Source: Alisma plantago-aquatica (Eukaryota > Streptophyta > Magnoliopsida > Alismatales > Alismataceae). Taken from it: 64,000 nt of DNA. Positions 35,745 to 47,691 of the stretch are shown piece after piece (position 1 is the first letter of the stretch; every line of letters begins with the position of its first letter). The stretch lies in assembly GCA_963693085.1 (NCBI GenBank), contig OY856409.1, positions 1,532,846,472-1,532,910,471 of the forward strand, read 5' to 3'. Under the pieces are notes generated by a model, which saw only the letters and a list, made by a program, of their open reading frames with translations, did no database searches and was not told where the DNA came from. The position numbers and the translations under genes are program-made.

Positions 35745-36420
35745 CTGTCTGCCCTAGGATGCTTTCAAATACTGCTATATCACCTTGATATTCTCTATAG
35801 CCTGTTACACTAACTCATGACCCAAAATTTGATTCTCATTTCTCTCATACCAATAGAGTAGTGACCAACAACATCTCCCATACAAGGCCTCATAAGGTGA
35901 CATATCCATACTCCTCATGTAACTATTGTTGTAGGAAAACACTATTGAACTTAGATGCATATCCAAACTACCAATAAACCACAAAACATAAGCTCTCAAC
36001 AAATCCTCCAATGTTCGAATGGTCCTCTCAGACTATCCATCTATTTGTGGGTGGAAAGTTGTACTAGACCTCAGCTATATCCTCAGATTTTTCTGCACAC
36101 GTTCCCAAAAATGACTTGTAAATTGTGGACCAGTATCAAATAACATAGTTACTGGGATACCATGCAAGTGAACTATCTCATCTATGTAGATCTGTGCCAA
36201 CTTCTCTATTGTGTATGTCATCTTGACTGGAAGGAAATGAGATGAATTGATCAACTTGTGAACTATCACCAATATGGAATCAGGACCTTTGGCTATCCTA
36301 TGAAGGCCAATCAAAAATTCCATGGTAATATGATCTCATTTCCACTATGGTATCGACAATGGTTGCAATGACCCTATAGACTTATGATGCTCAACCTTGA
36401 CCTATTGACAAAGTGGAAAT
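35745..36420 (-). pseudogene. Integrase catalytic core, degraded
   Basis: Minus-strand segments include HITMEFLIGL, the FDTGPQFTSHFW motif, a TFHPQIDG then SERTIRTLEDLLRAY stretch, and SYNNSY...PYEALYGR. These are the DDE core and following region of gypsy integrases. The first catalytic aspartate (usually TMDF) reads Glu here, while the second Asp and the Glu remain. At least two stops lie between segments. Confidence 0.9.
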
Positions 36421-36769
36421 ATAGCAACAAACTCTACCACATCATTCTTCTGATCTAGTCACCAATACAAATCCTTTAAATTATGGTATATCTTGGTACT
36501 TTTAGGATGCATCATGTACATAAATGAATGAGCCTCCTCAAGAACCATCTTCCTCAAACCATCAATACCTGGAACCACCACCTTGTTATTAAAACAAACA
36601 ATCCCATTATCATTTTCATGCAAGACATCATGCTTCTCAGTGCCAAACTATGATTTGATCTTCTATATCATGGTATCATTTTGTTGCACATATCTGATAT
36701 GTTGCATCAAGGTAGGCTTTACTTGCAACTGTGCTAGCAAGACTACCAACAAAGAACCCTCCAATAGAA

Positions 36770-37230
36770 CATTCATTTGACAAAGCAACACCAACATGTA
36801 ATGCTTGTAGACACCATGGAGTGCAATTGTGCCTTGCTTGTAGATGATGACAAAGATGACTTATTGCTCAATGCATATGCTACCACGTTTACCTTCCATA
36901 AATGGTAGTCTATAGTGCAATCATAATCCTTGATTCGCTCCATCCACCTTCTTTGTCGCATGTTCAAATCCTACTTTGAGAAGATATATCGAAGGTTCTT
37001 GTGGTCGGTGAAGATCTGACACTTCTCCCAATACAGGTAGTGCCTCTACATTTTTAAGGCATGGACCATAACTAGAAGCTCCAGGTCATGTGTTGGTTAT
37101 TTCTCCTCATGTTTCTTAAGTTGTTACAAAGCAAAAGAAATGACATTCTTATCCTGCATCAACACACATCCCAAGCCATTTTTCAGAACATCATAGAAGA
37201 CTATGTAACCTTTCCCTTGCTGTGGCAGAA
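36770..37230 (-). pseudogene. Gypsy RNase H and linker, degraded
   Basis: The minus strand encodes HDLELLVMVHALK, then HYLYWEKCQIFTDHKNLRY, then [20 protein letters not shown] and ANVVADALS-like residues (here VNVVAYALS). This order and wording are typical of Ty3/gypsy RNase H. The key Asp in FTDHK is kept; several stops and one frameshift break the frame. Confidence 0.9.
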
Positions 37231-37747
37231 CTAACATTGGTGCACCATCATATTTTGCTTCAACAACTGAAAAGAATTCTGAAACTTATCATCCCATACA
37301 AAAGAAACACCTTTCCTCATCAACTTGGTTAGGAGTAATGCTACAACACTAAAATCCTTTATTAATATTTTGTAGTAACTTGTTGAACCTAAGAAGCTTA
37401 AAAATTTTGTCAGTGTCATAGTTTGTTCCCATTCCAACATTGTACTTCTCAAAGATATCCATCCCTAGGATCACATCGAATCCATACATGTCAAGTGGCA
37501 TAAAATACACTTGAATATTGCATCCCGAGAAAGAAAGAATGCAAGAGGGACATAACTCCCGCAACTCAGCATAAACAACAAGAGGGGTTTCTAACCAAAG
37601 ACTATTAGATCTATGACAAACAGACAGATAAAAATTATTTATCACTTCTCCAGTGATAAAAGAGTTTATCGAACCTAGGTCGACCAAAATAGATATAAAA
37701 GAAGTTATAGATAAGTCAAAATGACAAAGTTCCATCTGACATGTCAT
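37231..37747 (-). pseudogene. Protease joined to the very end of reverse transcriptase; RT palm deleted
   Basis: On the minus strand from 37747 a retroviral-type aspartic protease reads ILVDLGSINSFI (active site normally D-S/T-G, here DLG) and ends with FDVILGMDIFEKY. Within about ten residues the frame shifts directly to LEWEQTMTLTKFLSFLGSTS, which is the last part of RT just before RNase H. The roughly 400 residues of RT between these points, including the catalytic YxDD, are missing. The junction lies near 37440. The deletion alone makes the element inactive. Confidence 0.85.
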
Positions 37748-37799
37748 GACCTGTGGATTGACCTTTTTTTAGAGTTGACTCGTATCATAGAATCTAGCC

Positions 37800-39031
37800 A
37801 TCACATGTTGTCGTCCACGTCCACTACTAGCTTGTCAAGAAGACCCTACTTGTGATGCATGATTGCATCCTCTTACACCACCATTGTTTTATTATTGTTG
37901 ATGTGAACCTTACTGAATTTGCCTCATTTGTTGTGAGACTTCCTCATTCTTCATAGGGCACGACCACACCATGTGCCTGACCTGTCTCCACCTATAATAG
38001 ACCCTAGTATTGTATTGTAGCCTAGACAGCCATGTTACTGACACTTATGTTGCACAACATGCTCCTATTGGTAGAAAAATGTGACCTATGCCCTTTCTCG
38101 GGGACCACTATGATGGCACATGTGACATGTGTTGCGACTATGGTGACAAAAACTTGGGCTTCTTGAAGCCTCCATAATATTGCCCCTGAAACTAAGATGG
38201 TCTCTTTTAAATGTTGGCTTCTTGCTTCTCGATACTGACTCCATGAAGGTAGATAGCATTTCCATCTTCTATAATGCAGACACCGTCATGGTCAACTCCA
38301 TGCTCAGGTTGTTCTCTAACCTTCAGATTCTTTCCTTATCCATTATTTCCATGTGATGAGAGAACCTCAAAAGCTCCATGAACTTAGCCTCATAGTTATT
38401 AACATACATCGATCCCTAATGAATATTCTCAAACTGTGAGATCTTCTCATCCAAATATGTCTCTGGGAATTATTGGCTCATGAGCTCCCATCAAAACTCC
38501 TCCCAACTAATCACCATTCTGGGTCTCCTCCCCTCCTCTATGGACCAATGATGTCTAGCACTGCCCTTTACCAGATAAACAACGTGATTCACCTTGTCCT
38601 CATCTGGGATATGAGGATCTTGAACACCTTCTCCAGCTCTATTAGCCACATATCTGCATCTTCCAGGTCTATTGTACCTATATACTCAATCACCTCGACA
38701 CACCTTAGCCTCTCAAATGTCTTCCTATAACTCTAGGATTCCAAATTAGGTATGGAAGCCCTAGCTTGAGGTAGGGGCACTAAGTCTGCTAGATGGGTAA
38801 TGTGGCCTTCAATTGTCCAAACATGGAATTGGTGATGGTTGCTTGGTCAAAGTGAGGCATCATCGGCTTCTCCAGACCCATCCCAAGAACTCTATCTTCT
38901 CTTGACTTCCTCCTAGCATTACCTCCTACCATGACAAAACCACTCTCATCATGTTCTTTGTGTTCTCCAAACATATCTACATAAGAATAAGCTATGATCA
39001 GATATATTGGACATTGTAAGAACAGACACAA
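37800..39031 (-). pseudogene. Gypsy gag remnant with degraded zinc knuckle
   Basis: The minus strand shows a zinc-knuckle-like YRWRQVRHMVWSCP near 37990 (two cysteines of CX2CX4HX4C already lost). Upstream are basic and Ser/Pro-rich segments, and near the start a frame with SREDRVLGMGLEKPMMPHFD (38789-39031). Many stops are present. Its place between the primer site and protease identifies it as gag. Confidence 0.72.
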
Positions 39032-39070
39032 ACCTAAGCCATGTGTCCCTATAGACTCAGCGAACCTAAA

Positions 39071-39082
39071 TCTCTGATACCA
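39071..39082 (-). other. Primer binding site for tRNA-iMet
   Basis: The minus strand reads TGGTATCAGAGA starting 9 bp after the 5' LTR end, matching the 3' end of plant initiator tRNA-Met. It fixes element orientation and the inner LTR boundary. Confidence 0.85.
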
Positions 39083-39091
39083 ACTTAACTA

Positions 39092-40946
39092 TGACATAAC
39101 GACACACTAAATGAGATTACTTAAAAGTCAAACATACGATTAACTGCTAATTACCACATACCCATAAAAGTCGAATAACTAAAACCAAATAAACATCATA
39201 GACATGTTCTGAAACAGTTACATAAAGGTCCAACTTCATGTAACAATTCACAAACCATATTAGGTTCTTACATGTAAGCCCAGTGCCATTAGCCACAACC
39301 TATATACAAGAGATGTTGTTCCGCATATACTTGTTATAGACAAATAAAGTGATATCGTCAAAAACTCGATTCGGTACATGTATATCATCTATGAAACATC
39401 CCTTTCCCAAAAGTATAGAGACGACTCTAGGACACTTCTAACTATTAACCAACCTTCATCTCCTACTTATCTCCAAGCTTCTCTTGTTTAATACATAAAA
39501 CCTGACCACGCCGTCAACGATCACCGAAGAAGATGTGGTGACCCACGAGGTGATACAAATATCCTAGTGAGAGATATAAATCTCTACAATGATTTAATAG
39601 TAAACGAACTAAGTAGATTGATTATATTAAGCAGATTGAGAAGATTAAGCAAATATGCATAACATCAGACATGATTAGAAAGCTATGTAAAGGAGATAGA
39701 TTAATCTATTTCTTCTAACAGTTGATTACTTCGATTGCATCATATAGAAACTAAGCCGTACAAGAAACAAGGCAAGGGTTATCATCCAATGTGAAGCACA
39801 TTTCATACTAGCATATATACTAAACAACTCGATTACATCTTTTATGAAGCCCTGGGGAGTTTGGGTTGTACCAATCAAAGTCCAAATCACCACGGAGTGA
39901 TATCCACTTCAATACAAGATCTAGGAGAGTTAGTATCCTAAGATCTCTCCTTATTGGTCAGTTCGAGTCATAATACAACAACATATCAGTCAAGATGCCT
40001 ACAACGACATATCATCAAGCTACTAACAACCTAGTCCATCCTTGGTACAGGACACAACATTATTAACCATGGTATACAAACCCTATCATCTGAGGTACAA
40101 CCATGACTATCCTCTATCACATCACATATATAGATATATGAGATACGACCATATTTGTTCTAAATTTGAGGCATGACCACAACCATCCTCCATAACCTTG
40201 GGATCAGGATGTCGAGGACACACTGTCTCATGCACCCAAGCATACTCAACATTTTATGTATGTGACTCTGAGCTTCCCTTAGGAATACTCATTTCCCCAT
40301 CTAGCAAGTTTTGACACAGGAATGGTTCTACAACACAGGGCACTACTTGATTAGTGTTTCACTTGATAAGTTAATTCCAATTAGGTGAATGAAGGGTGCA
40401 TCAAACAAGTGGACATACAAACCTAGGTTCATTTCTAGAAAGCATTGGTATATAACACCTCCATAAGATATAAAACATATGAAACATAACTCTTAATCAC
40501 AACACCACATGGTACAATTTCATTGGAATTCATGAGACCATACTTGTCTTCATACCACCATAATATTCAATCCTTTATCACATTATTCCAAAGTTTCAAC
40601 CCTTGTCACATCATGAAGAGGATCACACCTCCATTAGGGCTCAACCATGCCCAAAGGTCATTAAGACCATCACAACGTTCCTATAAGAACATCATTCTCT
40701 TTCCATGACTTATAACAAGGCTCCACAAGTCACATCATGAAGAGGATCACACCTCCATTAGGGATCAATCATGCCTAAAGGTCATTAAGACCATCACATC
40801 ATTCCCTGTAAGAAAATTATTCTCTTTCCATGCCTTATAACAAGGCTCCACAAACCATGACATACATGTGATACACATGTTTATCATAACATTGCATTAA
40901 TACATTTATGTTGTTCTTATAACAACAAATTAGGGTTACAACAACA
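39092..40946 (-). repeat. 5' LTR of the gypsy chromovirus, upstream part unlike the 3' LTR
   Basis: The inner 320 bp (39092-39410) match the end of the 3' LTR closely (for example ACTAAATGAGATTAC and GATTAACTGCTAATTACCAC). Beyond that there is no visible similarity. A candidate outer start TGTTGTAACCCTAA lies at 40940-40946 on the minus strand, giving about 1.85 kb. Either an LTR of a related subfamily was joined here by recombination, or the homologous part was replaced. Confidence 0.5.
40605..40853. repeat. 124-bp tandem duplication, two copies
   Basis: Units starting GTCACATCATGAAGAGGATC and containing AAGGTCATTAAGACCATCAC repeat with exact 124-bp spacing and about 8 differences. It lies in the upstream part of the 5' LTR, where repeated promoter-region blocks are common. 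Confidence 0.95.
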
Positions 40947-42124
40947 TTGAGAGAGTATTTCATCATCTTACAAACAACACAGGGGATCTAGGTATGATTA
41001 ACTATCATCACTAGAGCTGATGCAAGAAGACAAGCTTAGAAATAATCTTTTCTTGTACACACCCAAACATAGGGTAACATCATAAACCTCCTATCCTATA
41101 CCAGTTCCATCCTATCCTAACCTTTCACAAATCCAAACATAATACTTTCCTACAAACCAAACATGTCGTAACTATCCAACATTCCATCTTTACACTATGA
41201 TTCCTTAATCCCCTGGCTGATTTTCCTTCACTAGACTACACCCCACAAATCACTAGCATTATTCTAAACTGAGAAACAACATTCTACAAACTACCAAAAT
41301 TCTTTCCCAACCTGACCAACTCCTCCAGTAATGCTTCTTCCCTCTGATAGATGGCTAAACTTGTATAACTTATTCCTACCCATTTGTCTACATTACTCTT
41401 AAGGAATAAATTTTACTTAATATGGAAATATTTTCTGTTGGCTATCACGTAAAGGATATAGACAATGCCTAGGCAATCTATGTATGAATAGTTATCCTAA
41501 TCCACCAAACTCGAGTGCAATGGGTAAAAGATTTCCAACAAAAATAGAACATTAAGTATCCACAAAACATATACAATTCAAAGCCTGAAAGAAACATTGC
41601 ATGACCGATGCCATTGTCAAGAGAGCTCGTTCATCATATGGGCCAAAGAATTGGAGAATAAAGGAAATGAGTAAACAATTTTATATAGTGTCATCTAGCC
41701 CATATTGTTAAGGCGACGGGCACCAGGGTTGTACGCCTTGCACCTAGATGTCGTCTAGGTGGCTTTAGAGAAACTGATACTAATACAATTTTATGTATGC
41801 ATGCGTTATGATTTTTATAGCATTCCCCCTTCTTATATATGCTATATATTACCTATATCGATACATGTGTTACGATGTTTACAACAATTTTCTCTTCAAC
41901 GATATATTTTTAGATACATCTATAATATCCATAAAGTTATGGTTAATCGAGAGCATAACCAATTACATTTATTATAATATTTATGAAAATTACAAAGCAA
42001 GGAGAGCTATTCTATACAATGTAAGAGATGGTCCCTATAGATAACACTACTTGAGATGTTGAAGATATATGCATATTAAACAAAACTAAATTTAGATATA
42101 TACAGTTTTATGTTTGCATACATG
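40947..42124. other. No gene recognised
   Basis: AT-rich sequence with ATCCTATCC words near 41090-41120. I see no domain, repeat unit or element boundary. Confidence 0.55.
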
Positions 42125-42133
42125 GATGTATAC

Positions 42134-42615
42134 CACGGTTGTCAGCCTCGAACCGGCCAGTGAACCGATGATGGCTCTGGTTCATGGCTCATTGGTTCAA
42201 CCAGTGGTCTGACCGGTTCAACCGTTGACGTCAGCATGATGTCACTAATAGTTTAAAATTATATAAATGTCTCATGGAAAATATCCCTGTAAAAGTTATG
42301 AAATATAAATAATAGCATAGATGCTCGTAATAACTTGATAAATAGACCAAACAAAAACTATTATTCTATTGGTTGACATTTATATACCGACATTTATATT
42401 TTATACAACATTGATTAACAAAAAGTAGAAGCAAAAATACATTTGCTTGTAAAGTGAGAGAATCGGCCGGTTGGGCTAAAATGGGACTGGTTCACCAGTC
42501 GGCTCACTGGTTTGATGCTGATCAAACTTAATTTTTGGCTTTGGGAGAGAACTGACCCGGTAGAGTGACTGGTTCCCAGTTCAACCGGCCAGTCTGGTTC
42601 GGTTCCGACAACCAT
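42134..42615. mobile_element. MULE-type MITE, 482 bp, 9-bp target duplication
   Basis: It is flanked by the perfect 9-bp duplication GATGTATAC (42125-42133 and 42616-42624), the length made by Mutator-like elements. Termini are CACGGTTGTCAGCCTCGAAC on the left and, in reverse complement, ATGGTTGTCGGAACCGAACC on the right. Inside are scattered AACCGG, GGTTCA and CCAGT words in both orientations. There is no coding capacity. The exact duplication suggests fairly recent insertion. Confidence 0.93.
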
Positions 42616-42868
42616 GATGTATACATATTTTAGTCATTATACTTGCGTGCATAGACATATGTTGCGGTAATATGAGCATTTGAGGTTCCACTAATATGGG
42701 GATTAGATTTAAGAAACTACGAAGATAAACAATGAAATGAACATCAAGCATATTAACTCCAGATAATATTGATATTGTATAATTAACATAGATCAATATG
42801 TATAATTTGAATAATAGAGCGTGTGTGATTTTGTATATAAAATAAATGCCTATATGTATATGTATAAG

Positions 42869-42878
<10 letters not shown>

Positions 42879-42955
<77 letters not shown>

Positions 42956-43382
42956 GTATATATATATAAATAAATATGTATGTATGTATATATATGGTAG
43001 TGATCTAGTAAGAAACATATCTTGATAAGAGCATGAGAGGCATTTGAATAACTCTCCACATAGATTAATTTTTCATAATCTAATCGTATAGATTACAAGT
43101 ATACCTTAATATTTAACTTCTACAAAATTTCATAACCATCTTATTTGTAGATCATTAACAACAACACAACATTTTTCAACACTCTATATTGAATTTCAGG
43201 CTAATCGTTGGATGTAAAAAGTGTATATTGTGAATATGGAAATGTAAACCATATCCGATTGCAATGATTTTTTGTGAGAAGGTAAATGACATGATACTTT
43301 TTCAATCTATATGGTTGTTTTTGATAAAATGGTTCAAATTTATCTCATGCTCTCATAGTAGGATGTTTCTCACTGGATCGCT

Positions 43383-43464
<82 letters not shown>
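42879..43464. repeat. Two long (TA)n microsatellites (42879-42942 and 43386-43464)
   Basis: About 32 and 39 TA units, each bordered by TATG/CATA variants. The 440 bp between them are AT-rich with no gene. Confidence 0.95.
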
Positions 43465-43468
<4 letters not shown>

Positions 43469-43534
43469 CATACATATATAGTTTATCTTTACTACCCGTG
43501 GGTAGTTAAAAGTTTCTACCCATGCCTAATCACA

Positions 43535-44559
43535 GTGGAAGACTTTGTAAATAAATATAATATCAATTGTTTCGTTCGTCGTTCTCCTTCGAACCCTGTA
43601 TTTCTGGCTTCAATCCCATTGCCTCTCACTAGAAGTTACGATGATCTGAATCACATCGGCCACAAGCACTCTTTATCACTGGGCCACAACTCCTTGTCGT
43701 CGACCGCCTTCTCCAACTCGGCCGTCACCTTCCCTGTAACCGGTGCCACCGCGGTGATGCCAGACTATGCCTCTGGCGTGTGCAGGATGGAGATATGTGT
43801 GTGAGGATCTGACTTGTTCACTAACAAGTAGATGTTGCGGATCATACCCCACATGGCGGAGGCAACAGACCCTAACGTGGAGGTGACCCAGAACGAGCGG
43901 TGGGGACCTACCTTATGGATTGACCTCAACCTCCTCGCCCCGTTCCTCTGACCGTCCCAAACAACCCCTTCCCTAAATAACTTGTGCTCCTTTTTTTCAT
44001 ATCTCAACCAGTCTCCCCTTTCTTCTTAACCCTGATTTAGACTTTTGTACAACAACCCCAATGAGGGGGGAGTGGTCGTTAGAATGCAATCTTTTATCAC
44101 ATCCTGACAGAGAAGGAAGGAACAGACCAACACTTCTGTTTTTTCCTTCTTAACTCTGTTGTTTTTTCCATAAGAGAACTATGTTGTTTTTTTCCACAAG
44201 AGAAAGAAAATAAATTAATCTGATTATAAACTAAAACAAGGCATGGGGATGAGGACGACTAGTTAAACAAGGGATGGGGATGAGGATGACTAGTTAAACT
44301 GAGACAAATCGGAAATAGCTACAAGCACAATGGAGCAGTAGATAAGAGATGGTGGAGGAGGTTGTGGTTGTAGGAGGAACAAATCATCACAATAGTAACT
44401 ACTGTTATTCTGAGGTCTGTTCTGGTCGTGTTGATACACCTCCATGCTTCAAACTTTATCTCCTATAGACACAATAATGAAACAAATAGAACTGAAAGCA
44501 AATATGAAGAAAGTAGCGACCTTCCTCTTCTTTCCTTCCAAATAAAAATAATAATACAT
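43535..44559. other. Higher-GC stretch, coding-like but unrecognised; ends in a short duplication
   Basis: At 43560-43990 GC content rises and both strands have frames free of stops for 80-90 codons (plus: 43535-43804; minus: 43765-44007, with SFWVTSTLGSVASAMWGMIR). It may be a decayed gene piece, but I recognise neither product. At 44233-44299 a 33-bp unit (GGATGGGGATGAGGA then ACTAGTTAAAC) is duplicated. Confidence 0.3.
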
Positions 44560-45074
44560 AAGAATAATCTGTAAGGTGAGTATACATTTTGTAATCCATA
44601 CACAGAAACTATAATCTTAGAGAACAAATTGTCAAATTGTAAGGTGGTGTGTATTTTGTAATATACATAAAAAATTGTAACATGTTAGAATAAATTGTAA
44701 GGTCGATAGACAGTTTGCAATGTATATACCAAAGGGTCATTCATTTTTTGCATCTATTTTGTAATAGGAAGACACATATTTGTGATGAGATGACCATATT
44801 TGTAATACAAACACTCATTTTGTATTACTAAGATATTTCTGTTATAAATATCATCTTTACGTGACCTCTGTACTAGGCTATCACTGTGAGTCACGCGAGT
44901 CAGCAGCACTACTGACTGTGCTGGAGCCTGGGGTGGCAGCGACTGATATCATCCAACTATAGACAGGAGGGGGATCAAATCATGCTTGGATTGGGTTTCT
45001 TTTTTTTTTATTCGTAATGTATTTTGAGACAACAATTTCATACCAACCCCCAAAATGTAACAATTTTAGTCACA
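44560..45074. repeat. Degenerate prelude to the 20-bp minisatellite
   Basis: TTGTAA or TTGTAAT words recur at irregular 18-30 bp spacing, often followed by a CATA/CACA ending. These resemble decayed copies of the monomer that becomes perfectly regular from 45075. Confidence 0.6.
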
Positions 45075-45674
45075 TTGTGATAGACAAGAGCCAACCATAA
45101 TGTAGGTGATAATTTTGTAATATAGATACTCATATTGTAATAAGCACATGTCATCTGTAATATGGGCATTGACATTGTAATAGGTAAGAGCCAATTGTAA
45201 TGTAGGTGACATTTTTGTAATATGAATAGTTATATTGTAATAAACAAGTGTCATATGTCATATGGACAATCACATTGTAATAGGCAAGAGCAAACCATAA
45301 TGTAGGATATAGTTTTACAATACACATACTCATATTATAATAAGCAAGTTCCATCTGTAATATGGACAGTCACATTGTAATAGGAAAGAGCCAACCGTAA
45401 TGCAGGTGATAGTTTTGTAATATGGATACTCATATTGTAATAAGAAAGTGTCATTTGTAATATGGACAGTCACATTTTAATAGGCAATAACCAACCGTAA
45501 TGTAGGTGACAGTTTTGTAATATGGATAGTCATATTGTAATAAGTAAGTGTCATTTGTAATATGGACATTCACATTGTAATAGGCAAGAACCAACTGTAA
45601 TGTAGGTAATAGTTTTATAATATGGATAGTCAGATTGTAATAAGTAAGTGTCATTTGTCATATAGAAGTACATG
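45075..45674. repeat. Minisatellite: 20-bp monomer in a five-monomer, 100-bp higher-order repeat, six copies
   Basis: The block splits without a single indel into 30 monomers of 20 bp. Five monomer types follow in fixed order: TTGTAATAGGCAAGAGCCAA, CCGTAATGTAGGTGACAGTT, TTGTAATATGGATAGTCATA, TTGTAATAAGTAAGTGTCAT and TTGTAATATGGACAGTCACA. The series repeats every 100 bp, with landmarks at 45075, 45175, 45275, 45375, 45475 and 45575. Copies differ by a few substitutions each. Overlapping antisense frames rich in Tyr-Tyr-Asn are a by-product of the period; the frame rotates because 100 is not a multiple of 3. Confidence 0.97.
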
Positions 45675-47688
45675 GATTACAGACTGTGGGCAACCCCAAT
45701 CCACATGTCTCTCCTATAAAAATCAGTTCAACATCATTATTTCTCCAGCAAATAGGGAATATAAAATAAATATAACCGAAGAGGATGTCGTTGGTTGAGT
45801 AAACAACTATTGATAAAAGAAGTTCAACATGTAGTGGTATCGCAAACTGACAATTTAATTTATAATTAACCATGATGTTTCTGATTCACACTAATGTCTA
45901 TTAAGTATCATGCACGCCAACCCAACCTTTTAATTTAGAACATAGACACAATGGCAATAGCATCATCCATCTTCCACATAGCATATCACAACATTCTACT
46001 TACATGAGAATAAGATGTTGTTTACATAGAAGCATTTATTCAAATATCAACAAAAGACAATTAACATTCAAAAAACACAACTTCATCTACATGATTATTT
46101 TTCCAAACACCATGTATCAAGACATTTTGTCAAACACTGGATGTGCATCTACTTGGAATAACAAATCATCCTCCTCGACATCCCCTTCCCCAATCCTTTT
46201 AACAAAATCATACGTCCCCCAAAGCTCATCAACATGGCACCCTTTTCGAGCATTAAGTCAAAGCCATGACTTGCCTTTCCCACTACAATGCAACAAACTT
46301 ACCTTCCCTACATTCTATGATCATGAAGATAGTACAAATCTTAGTTTCCTCTATTTTGGACCACAGTCCTTACCGGTAGGAAATTGTGAAACACCTGGCT
46401 GAGCTCACCTGGATGAGCTCTTCCTGGTGGCCAGGGACGCTGATGAAGATTAGGATGTCGTATACTGGAATATGCCATTGTTGTTCAACAAGCAGACATG
46501 GTTGATGAGGTTTCCAGAAACTGGACATGATGGGAGAGGAGATCAAGAAATTTTGGGGGTAATTGATCACCAGAAATCTAGAAGTCCTGAGTTCCCACAA
46601 CTATGCCCAAAGATTCAAAATTACCCCAATTTCTACGACCTCAAGCTATGACCATGTCCAGTATGTGTGGTGAACATGTCCAGATGGCCAAGGTCTCCCG
46701 AATCCCTATCATCATCCTCGACTGAGAGTCGGCATCACCTGAGCAATGAGCTTGCATCCATGTCTAGATACCAAGCTACACCACAAACGACGTGTTAAGG
46801 GAAACTTGTCTGATGGGATGCTGGATTTTGGAGACCATGGCTGAGAGAGATATGGACATTAACATGGCAGAGTTTGATGGAAGTAGAGGGGATTGACGGT
46901 GATAACGCTAGAATGGTTCAGAAACACAGGAGAAAGAACACGACGTTATTAATGTAAATAAGAGGACTTGTTGATATTACATCTTTTTTTCTTCTTCTTA
47001 CTCCCATCTTCTCCTATTTCTGTCATAGACTCATTTCTTCCTCTATTTTAATGTCTCCTTTATGGTATTATATGTTGAATAAATGTATAAGAAGCAAATT
47101 CAAATATTTAAAAAAGTCACAAAACAAAAATTCCCAGAATAGCCTAGGCTAGCTAGGCACCCCTTGGGACACACTGAAGGCCTAGCCGCCATGACAACTA
47201 TGGTTCCGCCTTCATTGTAGGACAACATGAAGGAAATTAAGCATGCGGTAAAAAAAACTAAGAGTCAAACAACCTGTAACAAATAAGAAAGAAAACTAAT
47301 TTGTTCGCGAGTTTAGTGAAGAAGGGAAGAATGCAAGCTGTTTATTGTTCTAAATGCTAAGCTTGGGGACCATATAAGACTAATTTTTTTCTTATACTAG
47401 AAGACATAGAAGTCTCATACCACCTATGCGGGATTAGAAAGATCCAATTTAAGACTCAAACAATCTACGACAACAAAAAAACTAATTACATCATGAGTAT
47501 AAGTAGGACCAGAAGAATGAATTTTAATGAAAGAAGTTCTAGCCAATAAGCTCAAAAGATACAAATGTATGCCAATTTTGTGCTTATAATAGAAGAGATG
47601 AAAGACTCTTACCATTTAAGTGGGAATACACTTGAACAGTTATAGGTAAAATGTACTTTATTTTAGGATTTGTGAAGTTGCATATCCA
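45675..47688. other. No gene recognised; weak coding-like segments at 46100-46650
   Basis: Plus-strand segments at 46140-46402 and again from 46405 (AHLDELFLVARDADED, then QTWLMRFPETGHDGRGDQEI) look protein-like but are broken by stops. They resemble the tail of an F-box/DUF295-type protein only vaguely. The rest is AT-rich. Confidence 0.35.
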
Positions 47689-47691
47689 AGG

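Larger units (their letters stand above)
30815..40946 (-). mobile_element. Decayed Ty3/gypsy chromovirus (Tekay/Del-like), minus strand
   Basis: Read on the minus strand the order is an LTR (40946-39092), a tRNA-iMet primer site, gag, protease, RNase H, integrase with a chromodomain-like end, and an LTR (32907-30815). The order PR-RH-INT and the integrase motifs identify Ty3/gypsy. The C-terminal VKVFWHHRGVEEY segment resembles the chromodomain of the Tekay/Del lineage. Every domain carries stops or frameshifts. The reverse transcriptase is nearly all deleted, and a 2.3-kb repeat interrupts the integrase. The two LTRs agree only over their last 320 bp. I found no 5-bp target duplication. Confidence 0.85.

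Noticed and set aside
43535..44007. Possible host gene fragment in a higher-GC segment
   Set aside because: Stop-free frames on both strands point to composition, and I recognise neither product.
45066..45654. Repetitive Tyr-Tyr-Asn antisense proteins
   Set aside because: They follow the 100-bp minisatellite; the frame rotates each unit, so there is no single repeat protein.
45075..45674. CRISPR-like array because of regular 20-bp units
   Set aside because: There are no unique spacers; every unit is a variant of one monomer, and the genome is a plant's.
46004..46600. Possible F-box/DUF295-type gene
   Set aside because: Only vague resemblance, interrupted by stops, no F-box motif visible.
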